Position numbers and translations under genes: made by a program | Origin: Gammaproteobacteria bacterium | Lineage (GTDB): Bacteria; Pseudomonadota; Gammaproteobacteria; Magnimaribacterales; Magnimaribacteraceae | Assembly (NCBI GenBank): GCA_002730855.1 | Contig: PCBA01000036.1 | Coordinates: forward strand, 1-35,323 | Direction of reading: 5' to 3' | Length of the DNA: 35,323 nucleotides | The notes under the pieces: generated by a model | What the model was told of the DNA's origin: nothing | Seen by the model: only the letters and a program-made list of their open reading frames with translations | Database searches by the model: none | Part shown: positions 25,559-33,985 of the stretch, piece after piece | Numbering within the stretch: position 1 is the first letter of the stretch | How the letters are laid out: every line of letters starts with the position of its first letter

Positions 25559-27007
25559 TTATTCTGCAATCATTAAATTCATAAAATCAATAACTGAGGT
25601 ATTCTCCAAAGTTGATTGATCGTCACACAAAGAAAGAATTTCTTTACTCCTACTGTCAGAAAACTGGGTACTTAAATTATTCCTAAATTTTTCTATTAAA
25701 AGAGGGATGCCTTGTTCTCTTCTTCGTCTATGACCAATTGGATATTCAACTTCTACCTTTTCAGTTGAAGAACCATCTTTATAGTGAATAATAATTGCAT
25801 TGGCTATGGATCTTTTATCGTCTTCCAAATATTCTTTGGTATATCTTTTATCTTCTTTAATTACCATTTTTCTTCTCAATTCATCTATCTTAGGATCGGA
25901 AGCAACATCATCTTCATAGTCTTCTGCAACTAGATCTCCTTTTAAAAGGCCTATCGCTGTCATGTATTGAATACAGTGATCTCTATCAGCTGGGTTATTT
26001 AAAGTGCCCTCTTTACTAATGATTCTTATTGCTGATTCATGAGTAGTAATTTCAATAGTGTCTATTTCATCCAATCTGTCTTTAATTTCCTCATGCAGAA
26101 TAACAGCAGCTTCTACCGAAGTTTGTGCATGGAATTCTGCGGGGAAAGAGATCTTAAATAAAATATTCTCCATGACATAAGAATTAAATTCTCTAGGTAA
26201 ACTAAATTGGTTACCTTTAAATTGGACATCATAAAAACCCCAAGTAGGAGCTGTTAAAACACTTGGGTAGCCTATTTGCCCTTTTTGAGTTAATAAAACT
26301 AATTGAAGTGCTCTACTTGTTGCGTCTCCAGCCGCCCAAGATTTTCTTGGACCTGCGTTTGGTGCATGCCTATAAGTTCTCAAACTCTGTCCATCGACCC
26401 AAGCTTGGGACAAAGCATCTATTGTTTGTTCCTTGTTCAATCCTAGCATCGCAGAAATAACAGCTGTAGATGCCACCTTAACCAAAACAACATGGTCTAA
26501 ACCAACCCTATTAAAGCTATTTTCTAGAGCAAGAATTCCCTGTATTTCATGAGCTTTAATCATATAAGTCAGGACATCTTTCATTAATAAAGGATCTTTT
26601 CTTTCAGAGGTATTTTTTTGAGATATGTAATCTGCTGCAGCTAAGATTCCACCTAAATTATCAGATGGATGACCCCACTCCGCAGCAAGCCAAGTATCAT
26701 TAAAATCTAGCCATCTTATTATCGCTCCAATATCCCAAGCACCTTTGACAGGGTCTACAACATGTTTAGTACCTGGAACTCTTACTCCTCCAGGAACTTC
26801 TGTCCCCTCGACATAAGGACCTAAAAGTTTCACACAATCGGGGAAAGTTAGAGCTAAAAGTCCACAACCTAAAGTATCCATTAAGCAATACCTCGCTGTG
26901 CTGTATGCTTCATCACTATCTATTTGTTTATCAAGCACATAGTCAGTAATTTTTACTAATACGCCATCTGGACTTGGACGTACGTTAGTTTCAACGTTTC
27001 CGGACAT
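25559..27007 (-). CDS. prpD: 2-methylcitrate dehydratase PrpD
   Basis: PrpD removes water from 2-methylcitrate to give 2-methyl-cis-aconitate during propionyl-CoA breakdown. The 482-residue MmgE/PrpD protein (483 in E. coli) has the recognisable segments D-T-L-G-C-G, W-L-D-F-N-D-T-W, E-W-G-H-P-S-D-N-L-G and P-A-E-F-H-A-Q-T. It is the last gene of thrH-prpB-prpC-prpD, 18 bases after prpC. The iron-sulfur AcnD/PrpF alternative is not seen here, so hydration of its product is probably done by AcnB. Confidence 0.97.
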   Translation of the reverse strand: MSGNVETNVRPSPDGVLVKITDYVLDKQIDSDEAYSTARYCLMDTLGCGLLALTFPDCVKLLGPYVEGTEVPGGVRVPGTKHVVDPVKGAWDIGAIIRWLDFNDTWLAAEWGHPSDNLGGILAAADYISQKNTSERKDPLLMKDVLTYMIKAHEIQGILALENSFNRVGLDHVVLVKVASTAVISAMLGLNKEQTIDALSQAWVDGQSLRTYRHAPNAGPRKSWAAGDATSRALQLVLLTQKGQIGYPSVLTAPTWGFYDVQFKGNQFSLPREFNSYVMENILFKISFPAEFHAQTSVEAAVILHEEIKDRLDEIDTIEITTHESAIRIISKEGTLNNPADRDHCIQYMTAIGLLKGDLVAEDYEDDVASDPKIDELRRKMVIKEDKRYTKEYLEDDKRSIANAIIIHYKDGSSTEKVEVEYPIGHRRRREQGIPLLIEKFRNNLSTQFSDSRSKEILSLCDDQSTLENTSVIDFMNLMIAE

Positions 27008-27025
27008 TATTTTCTTCCTTAAATA

Positions 27026-28150
27026 TTAACGATCTGCCATATCAACCCAAACAGAGTTATCTGGGCCAATGTATTCTTCACTAGGACGGATTATTCTATT
27101 ATCTGCTCTTTGTTCCATAATATTAGCAGCCCAACCAGAAGTTCTTCCTATGACAAAAAGTGGAGTAAATATCTGCGTGGGAATACCTAAATAATGATAA
27201 GCAGAAGCCATAAAGAAATCTGTATTTGCGAACATACCTTTTTCTTCATCCATGACTTTTTCTATTTCATCAGAAACTTCATATAAAGTAGCATCCCCAT
27301 CTAGCTCAGATAGTTTTTTAGAACATTCTTTGATGATACGGTTTCTAGGATCCTCATTACTATAAACTGCATGACCAAATCCCATGATCTTCTCTTTGTT
27401 TGCTAACAATTCTAAAAGACCAGATTTTGCCTCCTCTCTTGAGCTGTATTTTTCTATCATTTCCATGGCAGCTTCATTCGCTCCTCCATGCAGAGGACCT
27501 CTTAAAGTTCCTATTGCTCCAGTAATGCATGAATGCATATCAGATAAGGTTGATGCGCAAGTTCTTGCAGCAAAGGTTGACGCATTAAAACCGTGTTCTG
27601 CATAAAGAATAAGTGATACATCTAAAACTCTAGAATGTTCCTCAGAAGGTTCTTGACCTGTTATCAAAGATAAAAATTGGCCTCCAATAGTTGGATGATT
27701 AGTTGCCGTCTCAACCTTAACTCCTTCATGAGAATATCTATACCAATAAGTAACAATTGAAGCCATAGAAGCCAGTATTCTGTCTGCTGTTTCACTTTGA
27801 TTAGAAAAATCTCCTTCAGGCTCTAGGTTTCCTAACATAGAACAACCCGTTCTCATAACATCCATAGGGTGTGTATCTTCAGGAATCTTTTCTAGAACCT
27901 CTTTAAGTTCTTTAGGCAAAGACCTATAAGACTTCAACTTAGAAGAATAGTCATCATATTCGGATTGAGTTGGTAATTTCCCGTACAGCAGCATGTAAGC
28001 AACTTCTTCAAATGTGGCTTTCTCAGCTAGTTCTTCTATCGCATAACCTCGATATGTTAACCCTTTACCTGCCTTTCCTACTGTCGATAAGGCAGTGTTG
28101 CCGGCTACTTGCCCCCTTAAGCCTGCTCCTTCTAATTTTTTCTCACCCAT
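27026..28150 (-). CDS. prpC: 2-methylcitrate synthase PrpC
   Basis: PrpC condenses propionyl-CoA with oxaloacetate. It is a 374-residue member of the short citrate-synthase type, with G-L-T-Y-R-G-Y, L-H-G-G-A-N-E-A-A-M and G-F-G-H-A-V-Y. The shortness and the operon with prpB and prpD support methylcitrate synthase rather than the TCA citrate synthase GltA. It starts 10 bases after prpB ends. Confidence 0.95.
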   Translation of the reverse strand: MGEKKLEGAGLRGQVAGNTALSTVGKAGKGLTYRGYAIEELAEKATFEEVAYMLLYGKLPTQSEYDDYSSKLKSYRSLPKELKEVLEKIPEDTHPMDVMRTGCSMLGNLEPEGDFSNQSETADRILASMASIVTYWYRYSHEGVKVETATNHPTIGGQFLSLITGQEPSEEHSRVLDVSLILYAEHGFNASTFAARTCASTLSDMHSCITGAIGTLRGPLHGGANEAAMEMIEKYSSREEAKSGLLELLANKEKIMGFGHAVYSNEDPRNRIIKECSKKLSELDGDATLYEVSDEIEKVMDEEKGMFANTDFFMASAYHYLGIPTQIFTPLFVIGRTSGWAANIMEQRADNRIIRPSEEYIGPDNSVWVDMADR

Positions 28151-28160
28151 CTTGTCCTCT

Positions 28161-29039
28161 TTATTCTTTAAATAACTCGTCTAATTTATTTTCGAACGAA
28201 TGATAATCTAGTACGTCATAAAGTTCATCTCTAGTTTGCATATTTTTTATCTGACCTTCTTGAGTTCCGTTCTTGTTTATATCTAAATAAACTGCTTCGG
28301 CTGCTTTACTCATAGCCCTAAAAGCTGATAAAGGGTACAAAACCATATCTACACCAGACTGACTAAGCTCTTCGCAACCAAAAAGTGGAGTCTTTCCAAA
28401 CTCTGTAATGTTAGCAAGGATCGGAATTTTTACACTTTTCTTAAGTTCTTTGTACTGATCCAGTTCAATGAAGGCTTCAGGAAAAAGCGCATCTGCTCCA
28501 GCTTCTTGATAAGCAAAAGCTCTTTCTATGGCACCATGCAAACCTTCGTTTGCGAGTGCATCTGTTCTTGCCATTACAACAAAGTCTTCATCTGTTTTAG
28601 CATCCACTGCAGCTTTAATTCTATCAATCATTTCTCCAGTAGAAACAATCTCTTTATTTGGTCTATGACCGCATCTTTTTTGCGCAACTTGATCTTCTAT
28701 ATGCATTCCTGCTGCTCCATAACTAATTAAAGATTTAACAGTTCTAGATATATTGAATGCTCCACCCCAACCGGTATCTGCATCAACCAAGAGCGGAAGA
28801 GAAGATGCATTGGTTATCCTTTCAACATCAATTAATACGTCTTGTAAGGTGGTAATGCCTAGATCAGGAACGCCTAAACTCGAAGCTGCTACGCCACCTC
28901 CAGATAAATATATAGCTTTATGACCTGCTTTTTCTGCCAGTAAGGCTGTATACGCATTTATAGTTCCTACTATTTGTAAAGGATTACCTTCTTTAATCGC
29001 TTTTCTTAGATTCTTACCTTGAGAAATTACCTCTGACAT
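28161..29039 (-). CDS. prpB: 2-methylisocitrate lyase PrpB
   Basis: PrpB cleaves 2-methylisocitrate to pyruvate and succinate, closing the methylcitrate cycle. The 292-residue PEP mutase/isocitrate lyase fold has catalytic C123 in K121-R-C-G-H125 and metal-binding D-A-D-T-G-W-G. The start ATG directly abuts the thrH stop codon, and prpC follows after 10 bases. No prpR regulator is present in the window. Confidence 0.97.
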   Translation of the reverse strand: MSEVISQGKNLRKAIKEGNPLQIVGTINAYTALLAEKAGHKAIYLSGGGVAASSLGVPDLGITTLQDVLIDVERITNASSLPLLVDADTGWGGAFNISRTVKSLISYGAAGMHIEDQVAQKRCGHRPNKEIVSTGEMIDRIKAAVDAKTDEDFVVMARTDALANEGLHGAIERAFAYQEAGADALFPEAFIELDQYKELKKSVKIPILANITEFGKTPLFGCEELSQSGVDMVLYPLSAFRAMSKAAEAVYLDINKNGTQEGQIKNMQTRDELYDVLDYHSFENKLDELFKE

Positions 29040-29657
29040 TTATTCCCCTCTTTCAACAAACTGAGATTTAGATATAAATAATTCTTTTAATTCTGTATGG
29101 CTATTTACTACATCAATATTTGGAAATTCATCTTTAATATGTTCAGGAGCTTGAAAAAATACTCCATAATCAGCCTCGTTAAGCATTTGAATATCATTAT
29201 AAGAGTCCCCAGACGCGAAAACAGTAAATTTCATTTCTTTTAATGCTTGTACAACTTTCTGCTTGTTGTTGCTCTGTCTAAGTTTATAGCCCTTTAACTC
29301 TCCATCTTGAATGTCTAAATAATGACAATTGATAGAAGGAGTTCCTAGCTTTCTTATGAGTGGCCAAGTTAACTCATAAAAAGAATCCGAAACAATTGTT
29401 AATTGGAAGTTATCCCTAACCCAATCTAGAAATTCTCTTGCCCCTTCAAAAGGCTCCATGGAATCAACAATGTCATTGATATCTTTCATATTTATATTTA
29501 AAGATCGAACAAGCTCCATCCTCATATCCATAAGTTCTGAATAATCTTTTAGGTCCTGAGTAGTCAATTTAAACTTATCTTCGCCTGTATGTTTGGCGAC
29601 TTCAGCCCAAATTTCCGGAACTAAGACCCCTTCTAAATCAAGGCAAATATGTTCCAT
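29040..29657 (-). CDS. thrH: Phosphoserine phosphatase / homoserine phosphotransferase ThrH
   Basis: ThrH removes phosphate from phosphoserine and can transfer it to homoserine. The 205-residue HAD protein carries the ThrH-specific first motif D7-L-E9-G-V-L-V-P-E-I-W (DxE rather than the usual DxD), then S-D-S-F-Y-E-L and A-S-G-D-S-Y-N-D. The N-terminal third is close to Pseudomonas ThrH. It is the first gene of an operon with prpBCD, touching prpB with no gap. Homoserine phosphate leads to threonine, and threonine breakdown yields propionyl-CoA, so a metabolic link is conceivable but inferred. Confidence 0.94.
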   Translation of the reverse strand: MEHICLDLEGVLVPEIWAEVAKHTGEDKFKLTTQDLKDYSELMDMRMELVRSLNINMKDINDIVDSMEPFEGAREFLDWVRDNFQLTIVSDSFYELTWPLIRKLGTPSINCHYLDIQDGELKGYKLRQSNNKQKVVQALKEMKFTVFASGDSYNDIQMLNEADYGVFFQAPEHIKDEFPNIDVVNSHTELKELFISKSQFVERGE

Positions 29658-29663
29658 GTATTA

Positions 29664-29677
29664 ATAACAGTTGTTAT
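29664..29677. promoter_or_regulatory. Palindromic candidate operator before thrH-prpBCD
   Basis: ATAACA and TGTTAT form an inverted repeat around a GT centre. It is 7-20 bases upstream of the thrH ATG and downstream of the predicted -10, a position suited to a repressor. The regulator is unknown. Confidence 0.4.
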
Positions 29678-29699
29678 ACAAAATGAATATTGAGATGTA

Positions 29700-29705
29700 A
29701 TTATA
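29700..29705 (-). promoter_or_regulatory. Candidate -10 for thrH-prpBCD
   Basis: A consensus TATAAT on the minus strand lies 42 bases before the thrH ATG in the 62-base gap after the 5'-nucleotidase gene. The -35 is poor, which fits a promoter needing an activator or one of low basal strength. Confidence 0.4.
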
Positions 29706-29719
29706 CCTTGTTTTTATGA

Positions 29720-30598
29720 TTAATTTTTTTGATTGATACTTATAACGTGACCAGTCGGGATCTTTTGACTGGCAGATGTGCAATTCTCAATTTGATCATC
29801 AAAGAAAATATCTGCTCCGAAATCTTTTAAAAACTTAGCTTTATCAAGGCCGCCTAGAAAAAGCGATTCATCAATTCTTATACCCCAATCTCTAAGAGTT
29901 CTAATCACTCTCTCATGCGAAGGTGCTGATCTGGCTGTAACAAGAGCTATCCTGATAGGACAATCCTTGTAAGGGAAATCTTGTTGAATATTATAAAGCT
30001 GAGAGAGAAATGGTTTAAAGGGGCCTCCTAAGAGAGGTTTCTTTGCTAAGTTTCTTTCATTCTCATCAAAAGCCTTTAAACCTTTACTATAAAAAATTGA
30101 TTGTGATTCTTCAGAAAAGATTACTGAGTCTCCATCAAAAGCCACTTTAAGAGTTTCATCATTTATGTCCGTTTTACCAGATGGAATTATCCTGGCTGCA
30201 GCAACGCCATTTTCAATAGAAGATTTACAATCAGAAAACTCAGTAGATAAAAATAATTGGGCTCCAAAAGATTTAGCATAAGTGTGTGGACTGCCTCCTC
30301 CGCAAAATGCTGCTCTTTTAATATCCAGACCGTGATGTTGGATTGAATTAAAGATTCTTAAACCTGTATCAGCAGAATTCCTACTTAACAGAATTACTTC
30401 TACCTTCTTATCTTTATTGATCTTGTGATTTAAAGATAAAAGTTTATTTACTAAAGGGAATGCTTGGCCTGGATTAAGGGGGGTATTTTCATTGGTCACT
30501 TGAAAATCTTTGTATGCCTCAAGACCCTTATCTTCATATATTTCATGACTTTCATCTAAATCAAAAAGGGCTCTTGATGTTATTCCTATTACCAACAT
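29720..30598 (-). CDS. Cytosolic 5'-nucleotidase (cN-I-like, PF06189 type)
   Basis: The 292-residue product resembles the cytosolic 5'-nucleotidase I family, which dephosphorylates (deoxy)nucleoside monophosphates. Conserved-looking segments are L-V-I-G-I-T-S-R-A-L-F-D-L near the start, L-L-S-R-N-S-A-D-T-G, A-F-C-G-G-G-S-P, V-A-F-D-G-D-S-V-I-F-S, L-V-T-A-R-S-A-P and I-F-F-D-D-Q. I chose the ATG at 30598. The in-frame ATG at 30616 lies at the edge of the LexA box and adds only six residues before the family-like start. Neither start has a clear Shine-Dalgarno. It is divergent from lexA across the LexA box, so SOS induction is likely. Confidence 0.87.
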   Translation of the reverse strand: MLVIGITSRALFDLDESHEIYEDKGLEAYKDFQVTNENTPLNPGQAFPLVNKLLSLNHKINKDKKVEVILLSRNSADTGLRIFNSIQHHGLDIKRAAFCGGGSPHTYAKSFGAQLFLSTEFSDCKSSIENGVAAARIIPSGKTDINDETLKVAFDGDSVIFSEESQSIFYSKGLKAFDENERNLAKKPLLGGPFKPFLSQLYNIQQDFPYKDCPIRIALVTARSAPSHERVIRTLRDWGIRIDESLFLGGLDKAKFLKDFGADIFFDDQIENCTSASQKIPTGHVISINQKN

Positions 30599-30615
30599 AT
30601 TTACAAATAATAACA

Positions 30616-30635
30616 TACTGTATATAATTACAGTA
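30616..30635. promoter_or_regulatory. LexA box (SOS operator) between lexA and the 5'-nucleotidase gene
   Basis: CTG (30618-30620), ten AT bases and CAG (30631-30633), flanked by TA on both sides, fit the SOS consensus. It is 55 bases upstream of lexA, giving autoregulation, and 18 bases upstream of the chosen 5'-nucleotidase start on the other strand. Confidence 0.92.
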
Positions 30636-30656
30636 ATTTATATTAATAGTTTAACT

Positions 30657-30679
30657 TAAGGATACGACAATTAATGTCG
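30657..30679 (+). promoter_or_regulatory. lexA leader: Shine-Dalgarno-like TAAGGA plus hairpin
   Basis: TAAGGA at 30657-30662 is 27 bases from the lexA ATG, too far for normal use. A hairpin CGACA (30665-30669)/TGTCG (30675-30679) lies between them. Folding it would bring the site to about 12 bases from the start. No other ribosome site is visible. Confidence 0.35.
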
Positions 30680-30689
30680 CTTATTTATT

Positions 30690-31295
30690 ATGAAAAATTT
30701 AACAGATAGGCAGAAAGAAATATTAAATCTAATAAAATCTTTTATTGGTGATTATGGTTTCCCTCCTACTCGAGCAGAAATCTCGAAAGAACTTGGTTTT
30801 AAATCTGCTAATGCCGCAGAACAGCATCTTAGAGCTATAGAAAAAAAAGGATTCATAAAAATACTTTCTGGTGCTTCTAGAGGAATCGTCTTAAGTAAAG
30901 AAGAAGAGAAAGGTATACCTGTTATTGGCTTGGTAGCTGCTGGTGGACCAATACTAGCCCAAGAAAATATAGAAAAAAGAATACCTGATTCTCAAAGTCT
31001 TTTATCGGAAAGTGTTGATTATTATCTTAGGGTTAAGGGAGACAGCATGGTAGATGTCGGTATTTTTGAGGAAGACCTAATTGGTGTTAAAAAAACAAAT
31101 GATATAAAAGTAGGCTCAGTAGTCGTTGCTAGGATTAATGACGAGGTAACTGTTAAGACACTTAAGAAATTTTCTTCAGAAGAAGTTATTTTAAAAGCCG
31201 AGAATGAGAACTACTCCGATATAAAAGTTAACCCTTCTGTTGATGAATTAAATTTTGAAGGTACTTGTGTTGGTTTATTGAGAAATCTGTCCTAA
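30690..31295 (+). CDS. lexA: SOS repressor LexA
   Basis: LexA represses SOS genes and cleaves itself when stimulated by RecA filaments. The N-terminal winged helix (1-70) shows L-T-D-R-Q-K-E-I-L and a recognition region around S39-A-N-A-A-E-Q-H-L. The cut site is A84-G85, and the catalytic dyad is S119 (G-D-S-M) and K156. These are the same numbers as in E. coli, and the length of 201 is one less. An upstream LexA box implies autoregulation, and the second box at umuD shows the regulon is in use. The stop overlaps the topA stop by 4 bases. Confidence 0.98.
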   Translation: MKNLTDRQKEILNLIKSFIGDYGFPPTRAEISKELGFKSANAAEQHLRAIEKKGFIKILSGASRGIVLSKEEEKGIPVIGLVAAGGPILAQENIEKRIPDSQSLLSESVDYYLRVKGDSMVDVGIFEEDLIGVKKTNDIKVGSVVVARINDEVTVKTLKKFSSEEVILKAENENYSDIKVNPSVDELNFEGTCVGLLRNLS

Positions 31296-33901
31296 ATTAA
31301 CTCACAATCTTCTAGGTACTTGAATTTTTCCCCATCCTTCAACTTTAAAGTTTCGTTGACAATAAAAGACTGCTGATCCTTTTCTAATTTATACCAATCA
31401 GAAGGTACTTCGGTTTCTATATCTCCTATTTTTATATTCTTAATAAACTTAAATGCTTTGCCTGGCTTTCTAATCTTAATCCCTACTGGTTTAATTGTTC
31501 CATCTTTGTAATACACAAAACCTATTATTCTTAAAGAATTTAAAACATACCTTCTTCCAGATTCACTTTCATAATCAACCGTATTGGGCTCATAATAAGA
31601 AACTTTTGGACTAGGATCCTTATCTTCAGGCTTGAGTTTAGTAGCCTTATTAAATCCATCATATTCTGTATATTCTCCGAATCTACCGTTCTTTAGAGTT
31701 ATTGGCAGGCCAGAATTTATTTCAGTGAAGAGTATATTTTCTGCATTGCTTCGTTCAATAAGTTCAACAGCCCTATTCAATCCAATATCTAGAATAAATT
31801 CATCTTCATCAGGGGTTCCAAAGATTTTCTTCTCTTCTTTCATGGTCCATACACATGGGCCATTTATCGTCATGTCTGCATAGATTGTTTCGTTTAAATC
31901 TGGATGAAGTCCAAGATCTTTGGGTAATTCTTGATAAGTTTCCCAATTAGTTTTAAAATCAAATGGCTTTTTAGTCCACTTACATTTAGCACAACCAACA
32001 AAATAACCCCAAGCCCCTGATTTCAAGCTTATCTCTTCAGAACATTTAGGACACTCTTTTAGGATTGTGCCATCTTTAGTTTTAGGAAAAATAACATCAT
32101 GCAGTTCTTGATTTAATAAATCTAAGACTTGTCTAGTTTTAAATTCATCTTTATTACTTATTTCTATATCGTTTATTTTTTTATTCAAGTACTGCTGTAA
32201 ATCAACCCAAAACTTATCCAAAACTGACTGCCATGATTTATTGCCTGATGCTATTTCATCTAAATCAAATTCCATCTTCGCTGTGAACTTGGTTTCAATA
32301 AAGAAATCCTCAAATACGTTTTTTAAATAAGAAGTTAAGATTCTTCCAAGATCAGAAGGCGCTATAGATTTAGTTCCATAAGTATACTTCTTAGTTCTAA
32401 GAGCTTTTACTATGGTAGCGTATGTAGAAGGTCTTCCAATTCCCTCCTCTTCCATCCTTTTAATCAAAGAAGCTTCAGAAAATCTATTTGGAGGAGTTGT
32501 GAATTTCTGCTCTGCTTCTCTTGAAGTTAGATCTAAATTAATGCCTTTAACTAAATTCTCAGGAAATTGAAATTCTGTTTCTTCTCCTTCTTTAGTTAGG
32601 GTCTCAAAGCCCAAAAATACATTCTTTCTAGAAGAAGCTTTAAAAGTGTACTTCTTGTCATGAGATTCTATTGTAAGGATTTTCCTTTCATATTTAGAAT
32701 TAACCATCTGACTTGCTACAGTTCTGTTCCAGATTAATGAATACAGCCTTTCTTCATCATTACTAAGACTAACTTCATCTGGGCTTTTAGAAATATCAGT
32801 AGGCCTTATAGCTTCATGTGCTTCCTGTGAATTTTGAACCTTAGCTTTATAAACCCTGACTTTTTCCGATAGATATGAATCACCAAATTTATTTGAAATT
32901 AGATTTCTTATTTCCTGTAAGGGAGGAGGTCCTGGGTTCTCTTCTGAAAAAGGATCACCAGTATTTGGCGAAGTACTAATTGAAATACCATCAGTTCTTA
33001 AATAAGTTATCAAGCCTCCCTCATAGAGCTTCTGTGCAGCATTCATTGTCCTATCTGCAGTAAAACCAAGCGAGCTTGAGGCTGCCATCTGCAAAGTAGA
33101 AGTTCTAAAAGGAGGCTTAGGAGAACTAGATTGAGGTTTGGTTTCTACCTCAGAGAGTAAAAAGGTGCATTCATCGAGCTCTTCGATAACCTTCTTCACT
33201 TCATCTTCGCTATTTAATGGATGGTTACTTAAATTTCTATCATTTACTGAAACTAAATCGGCATCAAATTTTGACTCTTCAAAAGTAAAGGTTGCTTTAA
33301 GGGGCCATAATTCTTTCGCTACATGTGCATCCCTTTCATCTTCTTTTTCACAAATAATTCTTAGAGTTGGAGACTGAACTCGACCTGCAGATTTTGCTCT
33401 AGAAACATGACGCCACAATAAAGGTGAAACCTTAAATCCAATTAAATGGTCTAAGATCCTCCTGGTTAAATAAGCATCTACTAAATCTTGGTCTATAGTC
33501 CTTGGATTCTCAATTGCAGTTTTAATCGCCGAAGAAGTAATTTCAGTAAAAGTTATTCTTTTTACGTCCACATTCTCGAGTAAATTCTTTTCTTCAAAAT
33601 CGCTACGCAAATGCCAAGCAATAGCCTCTCCTTCTCGATCAGGGTCAGTTGCTAAATACAGAGTATCTATTTCTTTACAAACTTTTCTAAGTGCTTTTAT
33701 GGTCTTCTTCCCCTTTGGGGTTTCTTTCCATTTTAAGTCAGTCCAAATTTCAGGATTAACTGCCGTCTCTTCATCGGGAAGATCTCTTATATGACCCAAA
33801 CAGGCCTCAACCTGCCAACTCTGATCTTTAAAATTAGCATCAAGATAGCCTTTAATCTTTGTAGCTTTAGCTCCTGATTCAACAATAACTAATGAATTCA
33901 T
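31292..33901 (-). CDS. topA: DNA topoisomerase I (type IA) with reduced zinc-finger C-terminus
   Basis: TopA relaxes negative supercoils by a single-strand cut. The 869-residue product has the TOPRIM domain with E8 and D86-P-D-R-E-G-E92, then catalytic Y300 in G-L-I-T-Y-L-R-T-D-G, and G-I-G-R-P-S-T-Y-A near 487. The C-terminus has one four-cysteine ribbon (C616/C619 and C636/C639), followed by about 220 residues including G-L-P-I-T-L-K-N-G-R-F-G-E-Y. E. coli TopA has three such fingers plus ribbon domains, so the tail here is of another type. The total length is normal. It has its own good promoter in the 84-base gap after pyrD. Confidence 0.96.
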   Translation of the reverse strand: MNSLVIVESGAKATKIKGYLDANFKDQSWQVEACLGHIRDLPDEETAVNPEIWTDLKWKETPKGKKTIKALRKVCKEIDTLYLATDPDREGEAIAWHLRSDFEEKNLLENVDVKRITFTEITSSAIKTAIENPRTIDQDLVDAYLTRRILDHLIGFKVSPLLWRHVSRAKSAGRVQSPTLRIICEKEDERDAHVAKELWPLKATFTFEESKFDADLVSVNDRNLSNHPLNSEDEVKKVIEELDECTFLLSEVETKPQSSSPKPPFRTSTLQMAASSSLGFTADRTMNAAQKLYEGGLITYLRTDGISISTSPNTGDPFSEENPGPPPLQEIRNLISNKFGDSYLSEKVRVYKAKVQNSQEAHEAIRPTDISKSPDEVSLSNDEERLYSLIWNRTVASQMVNSKYERKILTIESHDKKYTFKASSRKNVFLGFETLTKEGEETEFQFPENLVKGINLDLTSREAEQKFTTPPNRFSEASLIKRMEEEGIGRPSTYATIVKALRTKKYTYGTKSIAPSDLGRILTSYLKNVFEDFFIETKFTAKMEFDLDEIASGNKSWQSVLDKFWVDLQQYLNKKINDIEISNKDEFKTRQVLDLLNQELHDVIFPKTKDGTILKECPKCSEEISLKSGAWGYFVGCAKCKWTKKPFDFKTNWETYQELPKDLGLHPDLNETIYADMTINGPCVWTMKEEKKIFGTPDEDEFILDIGLNRAVELIERSNAENILFTEINSGLPITLKNGRFGEYTEYDGFNKATKLKPEDKDPSPKVSYYEPNTVDYESESGRRYVLNSLRIIGFVYYKDGTIKPVGIKIRKPGKAFKFIKNIKIGDIETEVPSDWYKLEKDQQSFIVNETLKLKDGEKFKYLEDCELI

Positions 33902-33931
33902 ACTTATTTAAAAATTTAATTTCCTTTACAG

Positions 33932-33961
33932 TATAAAGTTCAGAACTAGGTAATCTGTCAA
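33932..33961 (-). promoter_or_regulatory. Sigma70 promoter for topA
   Basis: On the minus strand a perfect TTGACA (33956-33961) is followed after 18 bases by TTTATA (33932-33937); an overlapping TATACT (33930-33935) is an alternative -10. It lies in the gap between pyrD and topA, so topA can be transcribed alone. Confidence 0.6.
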
Positions 33962-33985
33962 GTAAAAAAATAAAATAGTGTATAT

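Noticed and set aside
25557..25595. AGTTATT/AATAACT repeat at the HAD/prpD junction as a terminator
   Set aside because: The loop is about 25 bases, the arms are AT-only and there is no T-run on either side.
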